From: an uncultured Clostridia bacterium
GTDB taxonomy: Bacteria; Bacillota; Clostridia; TANB77; CAG-508
Length of the DNA: 35,957 nucleotides
NCBI GenBank assembly: GCA_947630445.1
Contig: CANRHQ010000012.1
Span: forward strand, 1 to 35,957
Direction of reading: 5' to 3'
Both the position numbers and the translations under genes were made by a program. Shown one piece after another: positions 23,982 through 31,155 of the stretch. The first letter of the stretch is position 1, and every line of letters begins with the position of its first letter. Below the pieces are notes generated by a model. The model was not told the origin of the DNA and ran no database searches. It saw nothing but the letters and a program-made list of their open reading frames with translations.

Positions 23982-25094
23982 TTATTTATTAAACATTCCT
24001 GTTTTTCTTTGACTACTGATATTTAATAATATTCCTATACTTATAGAACTTGTAATCATAGAACTACCACCATAACTAACAAATAATAACGGCACTCCTG
24101 TAATCGGTAATAGTCCCATAGTCATTCCTATATTTTCTAATGTATGAAATAAAAATATTCCTGCTATTCCAGTAGCTACATATGCTCCTGCTTCATCTTT
24201 TATTCCTTTAGCAATTTGTATAGATTTTGTAATAATTAATACATTTAAAATTATTACACCCCCTGCTACAATAAATCCCATTTCTTCACTTATTACTGAA
24301 AAAATAAAATCTGTAGTTTTAGGGTATAAATATCCTAATTGTGTTTGATTACCTTCTAATATACCCATTCCCGTGATTTGTCCTGCACCAATTGCTAACT
24401 TGGATTGTAATATATTATATCCTGCACCTCTTGGATCTGATTCTGGATTTAAAAAAGTGTCTATTCTTTTTTTGGCATGCTCTGGTAAGATAAAATTATA
24501 CATTACAGGTACAGCTATAACTATTGCTATAAGTGTTGTAATTATATATTTTTTATCTATCCCTGCAACAAAAATTATTAGAAGTGTTGCTACTATATAT
24601 GCTGTTGCTGTACCATAATCAGGTTCTAATATTATTAATATTAGTGGAATTGCTATGGTAAATGCTATTATTGCTAATTTTGATAATCTATTTATTTCAT
24701 CTCTGCCTTTTCTTTGCATTATCGAAATTATTAATGATAAGAATAATATTACAAATATTTTAGAGATTTCAGCTGGTTGTAAAGAAAACATTCCATCTCC
24801 GATGTCAAACCAACTTCTAGCACCACTTATTGGTTTAGTAAACAATACTGCTATTAGTGATATTATAGATATAGCAAATAATATGGGTGATAATTTTATC
24901 ATAATTTTATAATCTATTAACATGACTATAAACATTATTACAATACTAATTACAACCCATATCGCTTGTTTTTTGAACTCATCTAAACCTGAATCGTATG
25001 ATGCTGAAAATAGTGCTACTAACCCTATCGCACATAACAACAATACACATACTGGTATCCACCATTCAATTTTTCTAAAGTTTCTAATATTCAT
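23982..25094 (-). CDS. rodA: SEDS-family peptidoglycan glycosyltransferase
   Basis: This 370-residue polytopic membrane protein polymerises lipid II together with a class B PBP. About ten hydrophobic segments are visible. SEDS landmarks are LQPAEISKIF, LEPDYGTA, GAGYNILQSKLAIGAGQ with a long extracellular loop, and PLLFVSYGGSSM near the end. The position directly after minD-minE matches clostridial rodA clusters more than ftsW. The partner PBP may be the interrupted gene at 20,035-21,738 or lie elsewhere. It starts 19 bases after minE with GAGTGG close to the ATG. Confidence 0.9.
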   Translation of the reverse strand: MNIRNFRKIEWWIPVCVLLLCAIGLVALFSASYDSGLDEFKKQAIWVVISIVIMFIVMLIDYKIMIKLSPILFAISIISLIAVLFTKPISGARSWFDIGDGMFSLQPAEISKIFVILFLSLIISIMQRKGRDEINRLSKLAIIAFTIAIPLILIILEPDYGTATAYIVATLLIIFVAGIDKKYIITTLIAIVIAVPVMYNFILPEHAKKRIDTFLNPESDPRGAGYNILQSKLAIGAGQITGMGILEGNQTQLGYLYPKTTDFIFSVISEEMGFIVAGGVIILNVLIITKSIQIAKGIKDEAGAYVATGIAGIFLFHTLENIGMTMGLLPITGVPLLFVSYGGSSMITSSISIGILLNISSQRKTGMFNK

Positions 25095-25113
25095 TTAACC
25101 ACTCTTTTTTAGA

Positions 25114-25650
25114 TTATTCTTTTTTTACCTCTTCTTTATCTTCAACTTTTTTCTCACTTGGCTCTTTTTCTTCTTTGCTCTCTTTTGTAGTATTTTCTTC
25201 TTGTTCTACATTTTCTTCTTCTTTAACTTCTTCTTGCTCTGTTTTTTCTGTATCATTTTCTTGAGATGTTTCTTCTACAACTTTTTCAACAACATTTTCT
25301 TTCTCGTTTTCTTCTTCTTTGTTGCTCTCAATTACCTTTGCATTTTTTCTAGCTTCATCTTTTATGTTTAATATAGGAATATTTGCATATAAAGCTGGAG
25401 CACCATTTGTACCATCACTATTTTCTTTGTTGGTTAGTCTTACATCTATTGCTTTTTCATCTATATCTATATATTTCTTTATTACTTCTATTATTTCTTG
25501 TTTCATCAAATCTAAAAAGTCTGCAGATACATTTGCTCTATCTTGCATTAGTACCAAATGTAATCTTTCTTTAGCAGCATCTTTAGATTTTAATGTTTGG
25601 TCTTCTTTTTTAGTCATCTTCTTAAAAAAATTCATTATGCTTTCAAACAT
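25114..25650 (-). CDS. minE: MinE with long acidic C-terminal extension
   Basis: MinE drives MinD off the membrane and so keeps the division site at mid-cell. Residues 1-95 carry the whole protein: membrane-binding MFESIMNFFKK, the MinD-interacting helix AAKERLHLVLMQDRANVS, and the dimer domain LMKQEIIEVIKKYIDIDEKA and ALYANIPI. Normal MinE has ~85-95 residues; this has 178. Residues ~105-178 are almost only Glu, Lys, Val, Thr, Asn and Gln (EEENEKENVVEKVVEE and similar), probably disordered. It lies between minD (24-base gap) and rodA. No minC is seen in the window. Confidence 0.9.
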   Translation of the reverse strand: MFESIMNFFKKMTKKEDQTLKSKDAAKERLHLVLMQDRANVSADFLDLMKQEIIEVIKKYIDIDEKAIDVRLTNKENSDGTNGAPALYANIPILNIKDEARKNAKVIESNKEEENEKENVVEKVVEETSQENDTEKTEQEEVKEEENVEQEENTTKESKEEKEPSEKKVEDKEEVKKE

Positions 25651-25674
25651 TATTTTTTACCCTCCAACTTTTGT

Positions 25675-26466
25675 TTATTTTTTGAATATGCTTTTTATCT
25701 TTGCAAAAAAACCTTTTTCTCTCCCTGGAATTGTTACTTCGATATTTTCTCCTAAAACTCTTTTTGCAATCTCTAAATATGCTTTTCCTGATGGTGCTCT
25801 TCTATTTTGTATTACTGGTTCTCCTTTATTTGTTTGAGTTATTATGTATTCATCATCTGGCACTACACCAATTAAATCTATTGACAATAAATCAACTATG
25901 TCGCTTACATCCATCATTTCACCTTTTTTTACCATATTAGGTCTTATCCTATTAATTACTAATTCTGGATTTTTAATTTCAGATGCTTCTAATAAACCTA
26001 TAATTCTGTCAGCATCCCTAATTGAAGATATTTCTGCTGTCGTTACTACTATTGCACGATTTGCCCCTGCTATGGCATTTTTAAAACCTTGCTCTATTCC
26101 TGCAGGACAGTCTATAAGTATATAGTCAAATTCTTCTTTTAATTTACTTGTCAATTTTCTCATTTGTTCTTCGTTTACGGCACTCTTATCTCTCGTTTGT
26201 GCAGCTGGTAATAAATATAATTCTTTAAAACGCTTGTCCTTTATTAATGCTTGTCTTAATTTGCATTTTTCTTCTACAACATCTACTATATCATATACTA
26301 TTCTATTTTCTAGCCCCATTACTACATCTAAATTTCTTAATCCAATATCTGTATCTATTAATGCTACCTTTTTTCCTTCTAATGCCAAGCTAGAGCCCAA
26401 GTTTGCTGTCGTTGTAGTTTTACCAACTCCTCCTTTTCCTGATGTTATAACTATAACTTCTCCCAT
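25675..26466 (-). CDS. minD: Septum-site determining ATPase MinD
   Basis: This 263-residue ParA/MinD-family ATPase binds the membrane as an ATP dimer and recruits partners that block off-centre division. The N-terminus has the deviant Walker A SGKGGVGKTTTTANLG; ALIDTDIGLRNLDVVMG and DYILIDCPAGIEQGF follow. The C-terminus GFFAKIKSIFKK is a membrane-targeting amphipathic helix. It follows AAGGAGGAAGATT and is the first gene after a consensus promoter, starting a minD-minE-rodA-dusB cluster that may continue to mazF. Confidence 0.96.
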   Translation of the reverse strand: MGEVIVITSGKGGVGKTTTTANLGSSLALEGKKVALIDTDIGLRNLDVVMGLENRIVYDIVDVVEEKCKLRQALIKDKRFKELYLLPAAQTRDKSAVNEEQMRKLTSKLKEEFDYILIDCPAGIEQGFKNAIAGANRAIVVTTAEISSIRDADRIIGLLEASEIKNPELVINRIRPNMVKKGEMMDVSDIVDLLSIDLIGVVPDDEYIITQTNKGEPVIQNRRAPSGKAYLEIAKRVLGENIEVTIPGREKGFFAKIKSIFKK

Positions 26467-26509
26467 AATCTTCCTCCTTAGGATATATTATCCCAATTTT
26501 TACATTATT

Positions 26510-26538
26510 ATAATACACTCAAAACATCAAAAAGTCAA
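26510..26538 (-). promoter_or_regulatory. Promoter of the minD cluster
   Basis: TTGACT (26,533-26,538), a 17-base spacer and TATTAT (26,510-26,515) on the minus strand, ~45 bases before the minD ATG. Confidence 0.75.
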
Positions 26539-26559
26539 TGTATTTCAGTAAAATTACAG

Positions 26560-26589
26560 AAAAAAATTGTTATTCCGTAAGGCTCTAAC
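26560..26589 (-). terminator. Weak terminator after cwlD
   Basis: GTTA-GAG-CC-TTAC-GG-AA-TAAC forms a short interrupted stem, followed on the minus strand by AA and seven T. It separates cwlD from the minD promoter. Confidence 0.45.
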
Positions 26590-26607
26590 ATTTTTGTAAT
26601 ATTTTTC

Positions 26608-27315
26608 TTATTCATAAAAATAGTCTATGATTCCATTATATATTCCCCATGCAAGTTTATTTTGATACTCATTTTCTAATAATAATTTTTCTTCTTCTGG
26701 ATTTGACAAAAATCCACATTCCACTATAGCTGTTGGTATTTCTACATGTTTTATTATATATATATTGTCTATTGTTTTTGCAACTCTATTGTTTTCTCTT
26801 TGTATTGAATCATTTAAGTTTTGCTGTATTGATACTGCTAATTTTTTTCCATCAGCACTTTCCGCATTATAAAAAGTTTGCCATCCATCATACTGTTGTT
26901 GAGGTATTTTATTTAAGTGAATAGATACAAATATGTCTGCTGAACTTTCATTTCCAATTTTTACTCTATTATGTATGTCTGATATTTTCTTTTGCCTTAA
27001 TGTTTTTTTATCTAAATCATATATTGCATTTTCATCTGAACGCGTTAATATTACTGTTGATCCACTTTGCTCTAATAGATTTTGTAGTTTTAATGCTATT
27101 TTTAGATTAGTTTCCGCCTCTGTTGTCCCATTACTACTTTCAGCACCCTCATCTGGTTTTCCATGTCCTGCATCTATAACAATTACTTTTCCTGATACAG
27201 GTAATGAAACAGTTGGTACTGTTTCTGGTTTTTCACTAATAAATATAAAAGCAAACATTGAAATAAATATACTTAAAACTATTACCGTTATCCTTTTTTT
27301 ATTTAAAACAATCAT
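26608..27315 (-). CDS. cwlD: N-acetylmuramoyl-L-alanine amidase, CwlD type
   Basis: I use the ATG at 27,313-27,315 after GGAGTGAG; a GTG four codons upstream overlaps that site. The 235-residue protein has a membrane anchor/signal (residues ~7-27) and an Amidase_3 zinc domain: VIVIDAGHGKPDEGAE (first His), TEAETNLKIALKL (zinc Glu), TRSDENAIY, FVSIHLNK (second His) and PTAIVECGFLSNPEE (catalytic Glu). In Bacillus and Clostridioides CwlD removes side chains in the cortex so that muramic-delta-lactam can form during sporulation. The length and anchor suit CwlD rather than long vegetative amidases. Its 5' region is covered by the hairpin at 27,317-27,361. Confidence 0.88.
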   Translation of the reverse strand: MIVLNKKRITVIVLSIFISMFAFIFISEKPETVPTVSLPVSGKVIVIDAGHGKPDEGAESSNGTTEAETNLKIALKLQNLLEQSGSTVILTRSDENAIYDLDKKTLRQKKISDIHNRVKIGNESSADIFVSIHLNKIPQQQYDGWQTFYNAESADGKKLAVSIQQNLNDSIQRENNRVAKTIDNIYIIKHVEIPTAIVECGFLSNPEEEKLLLENEYQNKLAWGIYNGIIDYFYE

Positions 27316-27316
27316 A

Positions 27317-27361
27317 AAAAAACTCACTCCAATCTATATTAAAATTGTATGTGAGTTTTTT
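27317..27361. repeat. Inverted repeat over the cwlD ribosome binding site
   Basis: AAAAAACTCAC and GTGAGTTTTTT are perfect complements separated by 23 bases. On the minus strand the second arm overlaps the GGAGTGAG site, and its T run ends right at the cwlD ATG. It could terminate the upstream CNNM gene, attenuate cwlD, or hide the ribosome binding site. On the minus strand the loop also contains CATACAA preceded by GAATA 15 bases upstream, faintly like a forespore sigma-factor promoter. Confidence 0.65.
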
Positions 27362-27377
27362 ATTTTTATTCCTTTAG

Positions 27378-28673
27378 TTAAACTTTATCATTTCTACAAA
27401 CTTTTACTTTTAAAATTCTTTTATCTTCATATTCTTCAATCTTGAAAATCAATTCTTCTGTTTCTATTATTGGATTTTCTTCTTCTGAAGGAATTCTTCC
27501 TAATTCTTCTTGTAAATATCCTGAAATAGTATCATAATCTCCTTCTGGTATATGTGATTCTAATAATTTATTTACATCATATATTGGCATACTACCAGAT
27601 AATATATAAGTTTTGTCATCTATTTTTTCATACTCTTCTTCTATATCATCATATTCATCATAAATATCTCCAACTATTTCTTCTAATATATCTTCCATTG
27701 TTATTAATCCTGCTGTTCCACCATATTCATCAACGATTATTGCTATTTGCATTTTATTTTTTTGTAGTTCTTTAAATAGTTCATTTATTAATTTGCTTTG
27801 TGATACAAAATATGCTTCTTTCATTATATTTTTTATTTTAAATGTTTTTTTGTGCATATTTTTTAATAAATCTTTAACATATAATATACCTTTTATTTCA
27901 TCTATTGTTTCATCATATACTGGTATTCTACTATGTTTACAGTCATCCTTAATTATTTCTTCTAATAGTTCTCCTGCACTCATATTTATATCTACTGCAA
28001 ATATATCTGTTCTATGAGTCATTATTTCTGATACTGTTATATCATTAAATTCAAATACATTATTTATAAGTTCTTTTTCCTCTTCTTCTATTGTGCCACT
28101 TTCTTCTCCTTGGTCTACCATCATTTTTATTTCTTCTTCTGTTACAGTTTCTTGTTCATTTTCACCTACACCAAATACTTTTGAGATAGCATTTGTTGTT
28201 ATAGTTAAAAATTTAACAAATGGTGATGTTATTACAGATATTGCTCTAATTATTCCTATCGTTTTAAATGCAATTTTTTCATAATTTTTCATTGCCAATC
28301 TTTTTGGAACTAATTCTCCAAATATTAATGTAAAGAATGATAATATTATTGTTATTAATACTATTGATATTCCTTGCCAAGTTCCAACTCCAATTGGTAT
28401 TATATTATTTAATACTGGTGCTAACATATCAGCAAATATGTCTGATGCAAATGCACTTGATAAAAAACCTGCCAAAGTTATACCTATTTGTATTGTTGCT
28501 AAAAATTTACTTGGTGTTTCTAACATTTTTTGTATTTGCTTTGCCTTTTTGTTTCCTTCTTTGGCTTGCTTTTCTATTTTACTATCATTTAATGATATAA
28601 ATGCTATTTCACTAGCAGCAAAAAATGCATTTAATCCTATTAATATTATTAAAATTAGTATTTGTATTAACAT
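27378..28673 (-). CDS. CNNM/CBS/CorC membrane protein (hemolysin C / magnesium exporter family)
   Basis: This 431-residue protein has an N-terminal DUF21/CNNM membrane domain (residues ~1-170, with NAFFAASEIAFISLN and GELVPKRLAMKN), a CBS pair (~205-330, EIMTHRTDIFAVD, HSRIPVYDE, IIVDEYGGTAGLITMEDILEEIVGDI) and a CorC_HlyC domain at the C-terminus (SGSMPIYDVNKLL, EGDYDTISGYL). Relatives such as CorC/MpfA export Mg2+ or protect against it; the old name hemolysin is misleading. It starts 11 bases after the GGDEF gene, so it is probably third in that operon. Confidence 0.92.
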   Translation of the reverse strand: MLIQILILIILIGLNAFFAASEIAFISLNDSKIEKQAKEGNKKAKQIQKMLETPSKFLATIQIGITLAGFLSSAFASDIFADMLAPVLNNIIPIGVGTWQGISIVLITIILSFFTLIFGELVPKRLAMKNYEKIAFKTIGIIRAISVITSPFVKFLTITTNAISKVFGVGENEQETVTEEEIKMMVDQGEESGTIEEEEKELINNVFEFNDITVSEIMTHRTDIFAVDINMSAGELLEEIIKDDCKHSRIPVYDETIDEIKGILYVKDLLKNMHKKTFKIKNIMKEAYFVSQSKLINELFKELQKNKMQIAIIVDEYGGTAGLITMEDILEEIVGDIYDEYDDIEEEYEKIDDKTYILSGSMPIYDVNKLLESHIPEGDYDTISGYLQEELGRIPSEEENPIIETEELIFKIEEYEDKRILKVKVCRNDKV

Positions 28674-28684
28674 ATAATCTCCTT

Positions 28685-29611
28685 TTATGCTTGTCTTCTG
28701 TCTATAGAATAACTACTTCCTACTATTGATTTAGCCATATGTTTTACTTGTGCACCAACTTCTCCTATTTCTAATATATTTGAAAATCTTCCTTTTTCTG
28801 CAATTACTACTCCTATTGATATTGAAGTTAATGTAAATTGTTCCATTATTCCTTTTCTATTTGCTACTTCTATATAGCCTTTTTCTAAGTCTTCATCTGT
28901 AAAGAATTTTTTTACGGATGCATCGTATTCTGCAATTATAGATTGACATATTTCATCTACATCAATTGAAGGTACTATTGCAATAAAGTCATCTCCTCCA
29001 ATATGTCCTATAAATGATTTTTCTGGATATTTATTATGTATGCATTTAGATATAGTTTGTGCAGTAAATTCTATAATTTCATCTCCCTTTAAAAATCCAT
29101 ATACATCATTATATGCTTTAAAATTATCTAAATCTAAATATAATACAGAAAATTCTTCTTGATTTGATAATCTCTTTTTAAGTTCTGCATGAATTTGTAC
29201 ATTTCCTGGTAAACCTGTTAATGCACTAATTCTTCTATTTATATTTAATAGTCTATTTAGATTTTTAATTGTGTAAAATATATATTGAGTATCTACTGGC
29301 TTTCTTATATAATATTCTACTGATTCTTTTAGTACCTCTAGTCTATGTTCTTTATCAGTATTTGAAGATACTACTATTATAGGTGTTATTTTATTGTCTT
29401 CATCTGTTCTTATTTGTCTACATATTTCTATTACATTTCTATCTATTGCATCTTCATTTATTATTATTAAAAATGGTATGTTTTTTAGTGCTATGTCTAT
29501 TTGTTCAGTTTTTACTCCTATAAATTTGAATTCTTGATCATTTTTAAATAATTCTCTAAATATTGGTAAAGATGATTCATCGTCATCTATTATATATATT
29601 TCTTGTACCAT
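28685..29611 (-). CDS. Receiver-like domain plus GGDEF domain protein
   Basis: This 308-residue protein has an N-terminal receiver-like domain (residues ~1-120; IYIIDDDESS acidic pocket, IRKPVD at the end) and a GGDEF domain (~130-305; ALTGLPGN, VLYLDLDNFKAYND, HIGGDDFIAIV). GGDEF enzymes make cyclic di-GMP; the signature here is GGDDF, a conservative change that may retain activity. In the receiver, the usual phosphorylated Asp after the third strand appears to be Asn (LIIINED), so control by phosphorylation is doubtful. It sits nine bases after the Ig-domain protein gene, with AGGAGT before its ATG. Confidence 0.88.
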   Translation of the reverse strand: MVQEIYIIDDDESSLPIFRELFKNDQEFKFIGVKTEQIDIALKNIPFLIIINEDAIDRNVIEICRQIRTDEDNKITPIIVVSSNTDKEHRLEVLKESVEYYIRKPVDTQYIFYTIKNLNRLLNINRRISALTGLPGNVQIHAELKKRLSNQEEFSVLYLDLDNFKAYNDVYGFLKGDEIIEFTAQTISKCIHNKYPEKSFIGHIGGDDFIAIVPSIDVDEICQSIIAEYDASVKKFFTDEDLEKGYIEVANRKGIMEQFTLTSISIGVVIAEKGRFSNILEIGEVGAQVKHMAKSIVGSSYSIDRRQA

Positions 29612-29620
29612 AATATACTC

Positions 29621-30538
29621 CTATACTTCTTTATTAAATTGAACTCTTCTTGTTGTTGTTAATCCATTTTCATTATATACTGTAACTATTAATCTGTTTA
29701 ATCCATCTACCATTTCTATATCTTTATGGAACTTTGTATCTCCTACATCTATTGTTTGTCTTTCTCCACCATTAAGTGTTATTTCAATTGTTGTTATTCC
29801 CTCATCATCTTCTGCATCAACTTTAAATACCAATTTATCATCTATTATTGTTGCTTCTACATTTACTGTTGGAGCTGTATCTCCAACTACTAATTGTTTT
29901 TTAGTAGCTTTTGCACCTGTTGTAGTTACAACTTCTAGTTCTAATGTATGTTGTCCTTTTGGAGCATTTATTTGTCCTTCATAATTATTTTCATCTACAG
30001 GTATTGTTTCTTTATTTTGTCCATCCCAAGAATATGTTATATGATCTATTACATCTTCACATGATGCTATTATTTTTACACCATTTGATACTGCTTCTAA
30101 AGCAATTTCTGGTATATTTCCTGCTGTATATGTTTTTTGATATGATACTGTTTGACCATTTTCTTCTGTAACTGATATTGTTAGTATATTTATACCTCCT
30201 AACAAATCTATTGTTTCAGATAATTCTTTTCTATTATTGCCTTCTATAACTGTTTCTTCATCTTCATTCCATCTATATGATAATGATACTATTCCTCTAA
30301 TGTGGTGTACATTTATCTCTAAAGAATTTTCTTCATCGTTTCTATTTACTTGTACTTGTGGTTTTGTATTTGCTTCTATTGTTTCATTAATTTTATTCAT
30401 AGCATATACACTACTACTTATCATGCATACTCCTAATATCATTACACTAATTGCATAAAATAATACTATTGTTTTTACTTCTAATTTTTTCTTGGGTTTC
30501 TTTACTTTTTCTTCTCCTGTTATTACTATCTGATTCAC
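29621..30538 (-). CDS. Membrane-anchored protein with bacterial Ig-like domains
   Basis: It starts at GTG 30,536-30,538 behind TGAGGTG. The 305-residue protein has a Lys-rich cytoplasmic tail, one membrane segment (residues ~22-47) and three Ig-like repeats outside. Each repeat has a variant of GINILTISVTEENGQT, GQHTLELEVVTTTGA or GLNRLIVTVYNENGLT before a Thr-rich closing strand. No enzyme motif is visible. It is the first gene of an operon with the GGDEF protein and the CNNM protein, so it may be a surface sensor or structural partner; this is inferred only from position. Confidence 0.75.
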   Translation of the reverse strand: MNQIVITGEEKVKKPKKKLEVKTIVLFYAISVMILGVCMISSSVYAMNKINETIEANTKPQVQVNRNDEENSLEINVHHIRGIVSLSYRWNEDEETVIEGNNRKELSETIDLLGGINILTISVTEENGQTVSYQKTYTAGNIPEIALEAVSNGVKIIASCEDVIDHITYSWDGQNKETIPVDENNYEGQINAPKGQHTLELEVVTTTGAKATKKQLVVGDTAPTVNVEATIIDDKLVFKVDAEDDEGITTIEITLNGGERQTIDVGDTKFHKDIEMVDGLNRLIVTVYNENGLTTTRRVQFNKEV

Positions 30539-30570
30539 AAAATCACCTCATTATTTATTTCTTCGTTCAG

Positions 30571-30599
30571 ATTATATCATAAGGTTTTTTGATTGTAAA
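30571..30599 (-). promoter_or_regulatory. Promoter of the Ig-protein/GGDEF/CNNM operon
   Basis: TTTACA (30,594-30,599), a 17-base spacer and TATAAT (30,571-30,576) on the minus strand, ~33 bases before the GTG. Confidence 0.75.
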
Positions 30600-30619
30600 T
30601 ATTTATTTTAAATATCCAC

Positions 30620-30648
30620 TTGATTTTAATTTTCAAAAAAATTATAAT
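30620..30648 (+). promoter_or_regulatory. Promoter of the HTH-membrane protein gene
   Basis: TTGATT (30,620-30,625), a 17-base spacer and TATAAT (30,643-30,648) on the plus strand, ~34 bases before the ATG and back-to-back with the leftward promoter. Confidence 0.75.
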
Positions 30649-30681
30649 TATTTATATATAATTGAAAGGATTATTTAACAT

Positions 30682-31107
30682 ATGAAAAGTCAAAAAAAGA
30701 AAAAAAAGAAAATTATAGGGAAAAATTTGGAGACTCTTTTACGCGAAGCACGATTAAAAAATGATTGGAGCTATTCTGATGTTTTTTTAAGGCTTAATGA
30801 TTCTAATATTTCTGCGAAAACTATTAAAAAGTGGGAATATGGCCTTGAATATCCAAATTTAGATATGATATATAAATTATCTGAATTATATATGATTCCA
30901 AGTGAAGAAATTATGCAAGCAAAATCTAATAGTCTTGAAATGGGATCTGATTCAATTAATACAAAACTTATAAAAAGATTTTGCTATATGCTTAATATTT
31001 CAATTTATACAGGTATAGTATTAAATATCCTTGCTCAAATTTTTGCTATTGTTTTTGCTTTTAAATTTTTTATTGCGGCTTGCGAATACACAATAAGTAA
31101 AATGTAA
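30682..31107 (+). CDS. XRE-type HTH protein with C-terminal membrane segment
   Basis: This 141-residue protein has a Lys-rich start (MKSQKKKKKK), then a helix-turn-helix of the Cro/C1 type at residues ~12-68: LETLLREARLKNDWSYSDV, SAKTIKKWEYGLEYPNLDMI, YKLSELYMIPSEEIM. Residues ~100-135 are hydrophobic (ISIYTGIVLNILAQIFAIVF), so the DNA-binding domain would be tethered to the membrane. The divergent operon with the GGDEF gene shares its promoter region and is a possible target. AAAGGA lies 11 bases before the ATG. Confidence 0.82.
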   Translation: MKSQKKKKKKIIGKNLETLLREARLKNDWSYSDVFLRLNDSNISAKTIKKWEYGLEYPNLDMIYKLSELYMIPSEEIMQAKSNSLEMGSDSINTKLIKRFCYMLNISIYTGIVLNILAQIFAIVFAFKFFIAACEYTISKM

Positions 31108-31111
31108 GACA

Positions 31112-31150
31112 GAAGAACCATAATAGATAACTATTATGGTTCTTCCTTTT
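31112..31150. terminator. Terminator between convergent HTH and giant adhesin genes
   Basis: A 15-base perfect inverted repeat (arms GAAGAACCATAATAG and complement) with a four-base loop, followed by CTTTTT on the plus strand. It can also serve the leftward adhesin gene, whose stop codon is at 31,156. Confidence 0.85.
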
Positions 31151-31155
31151 TATTA

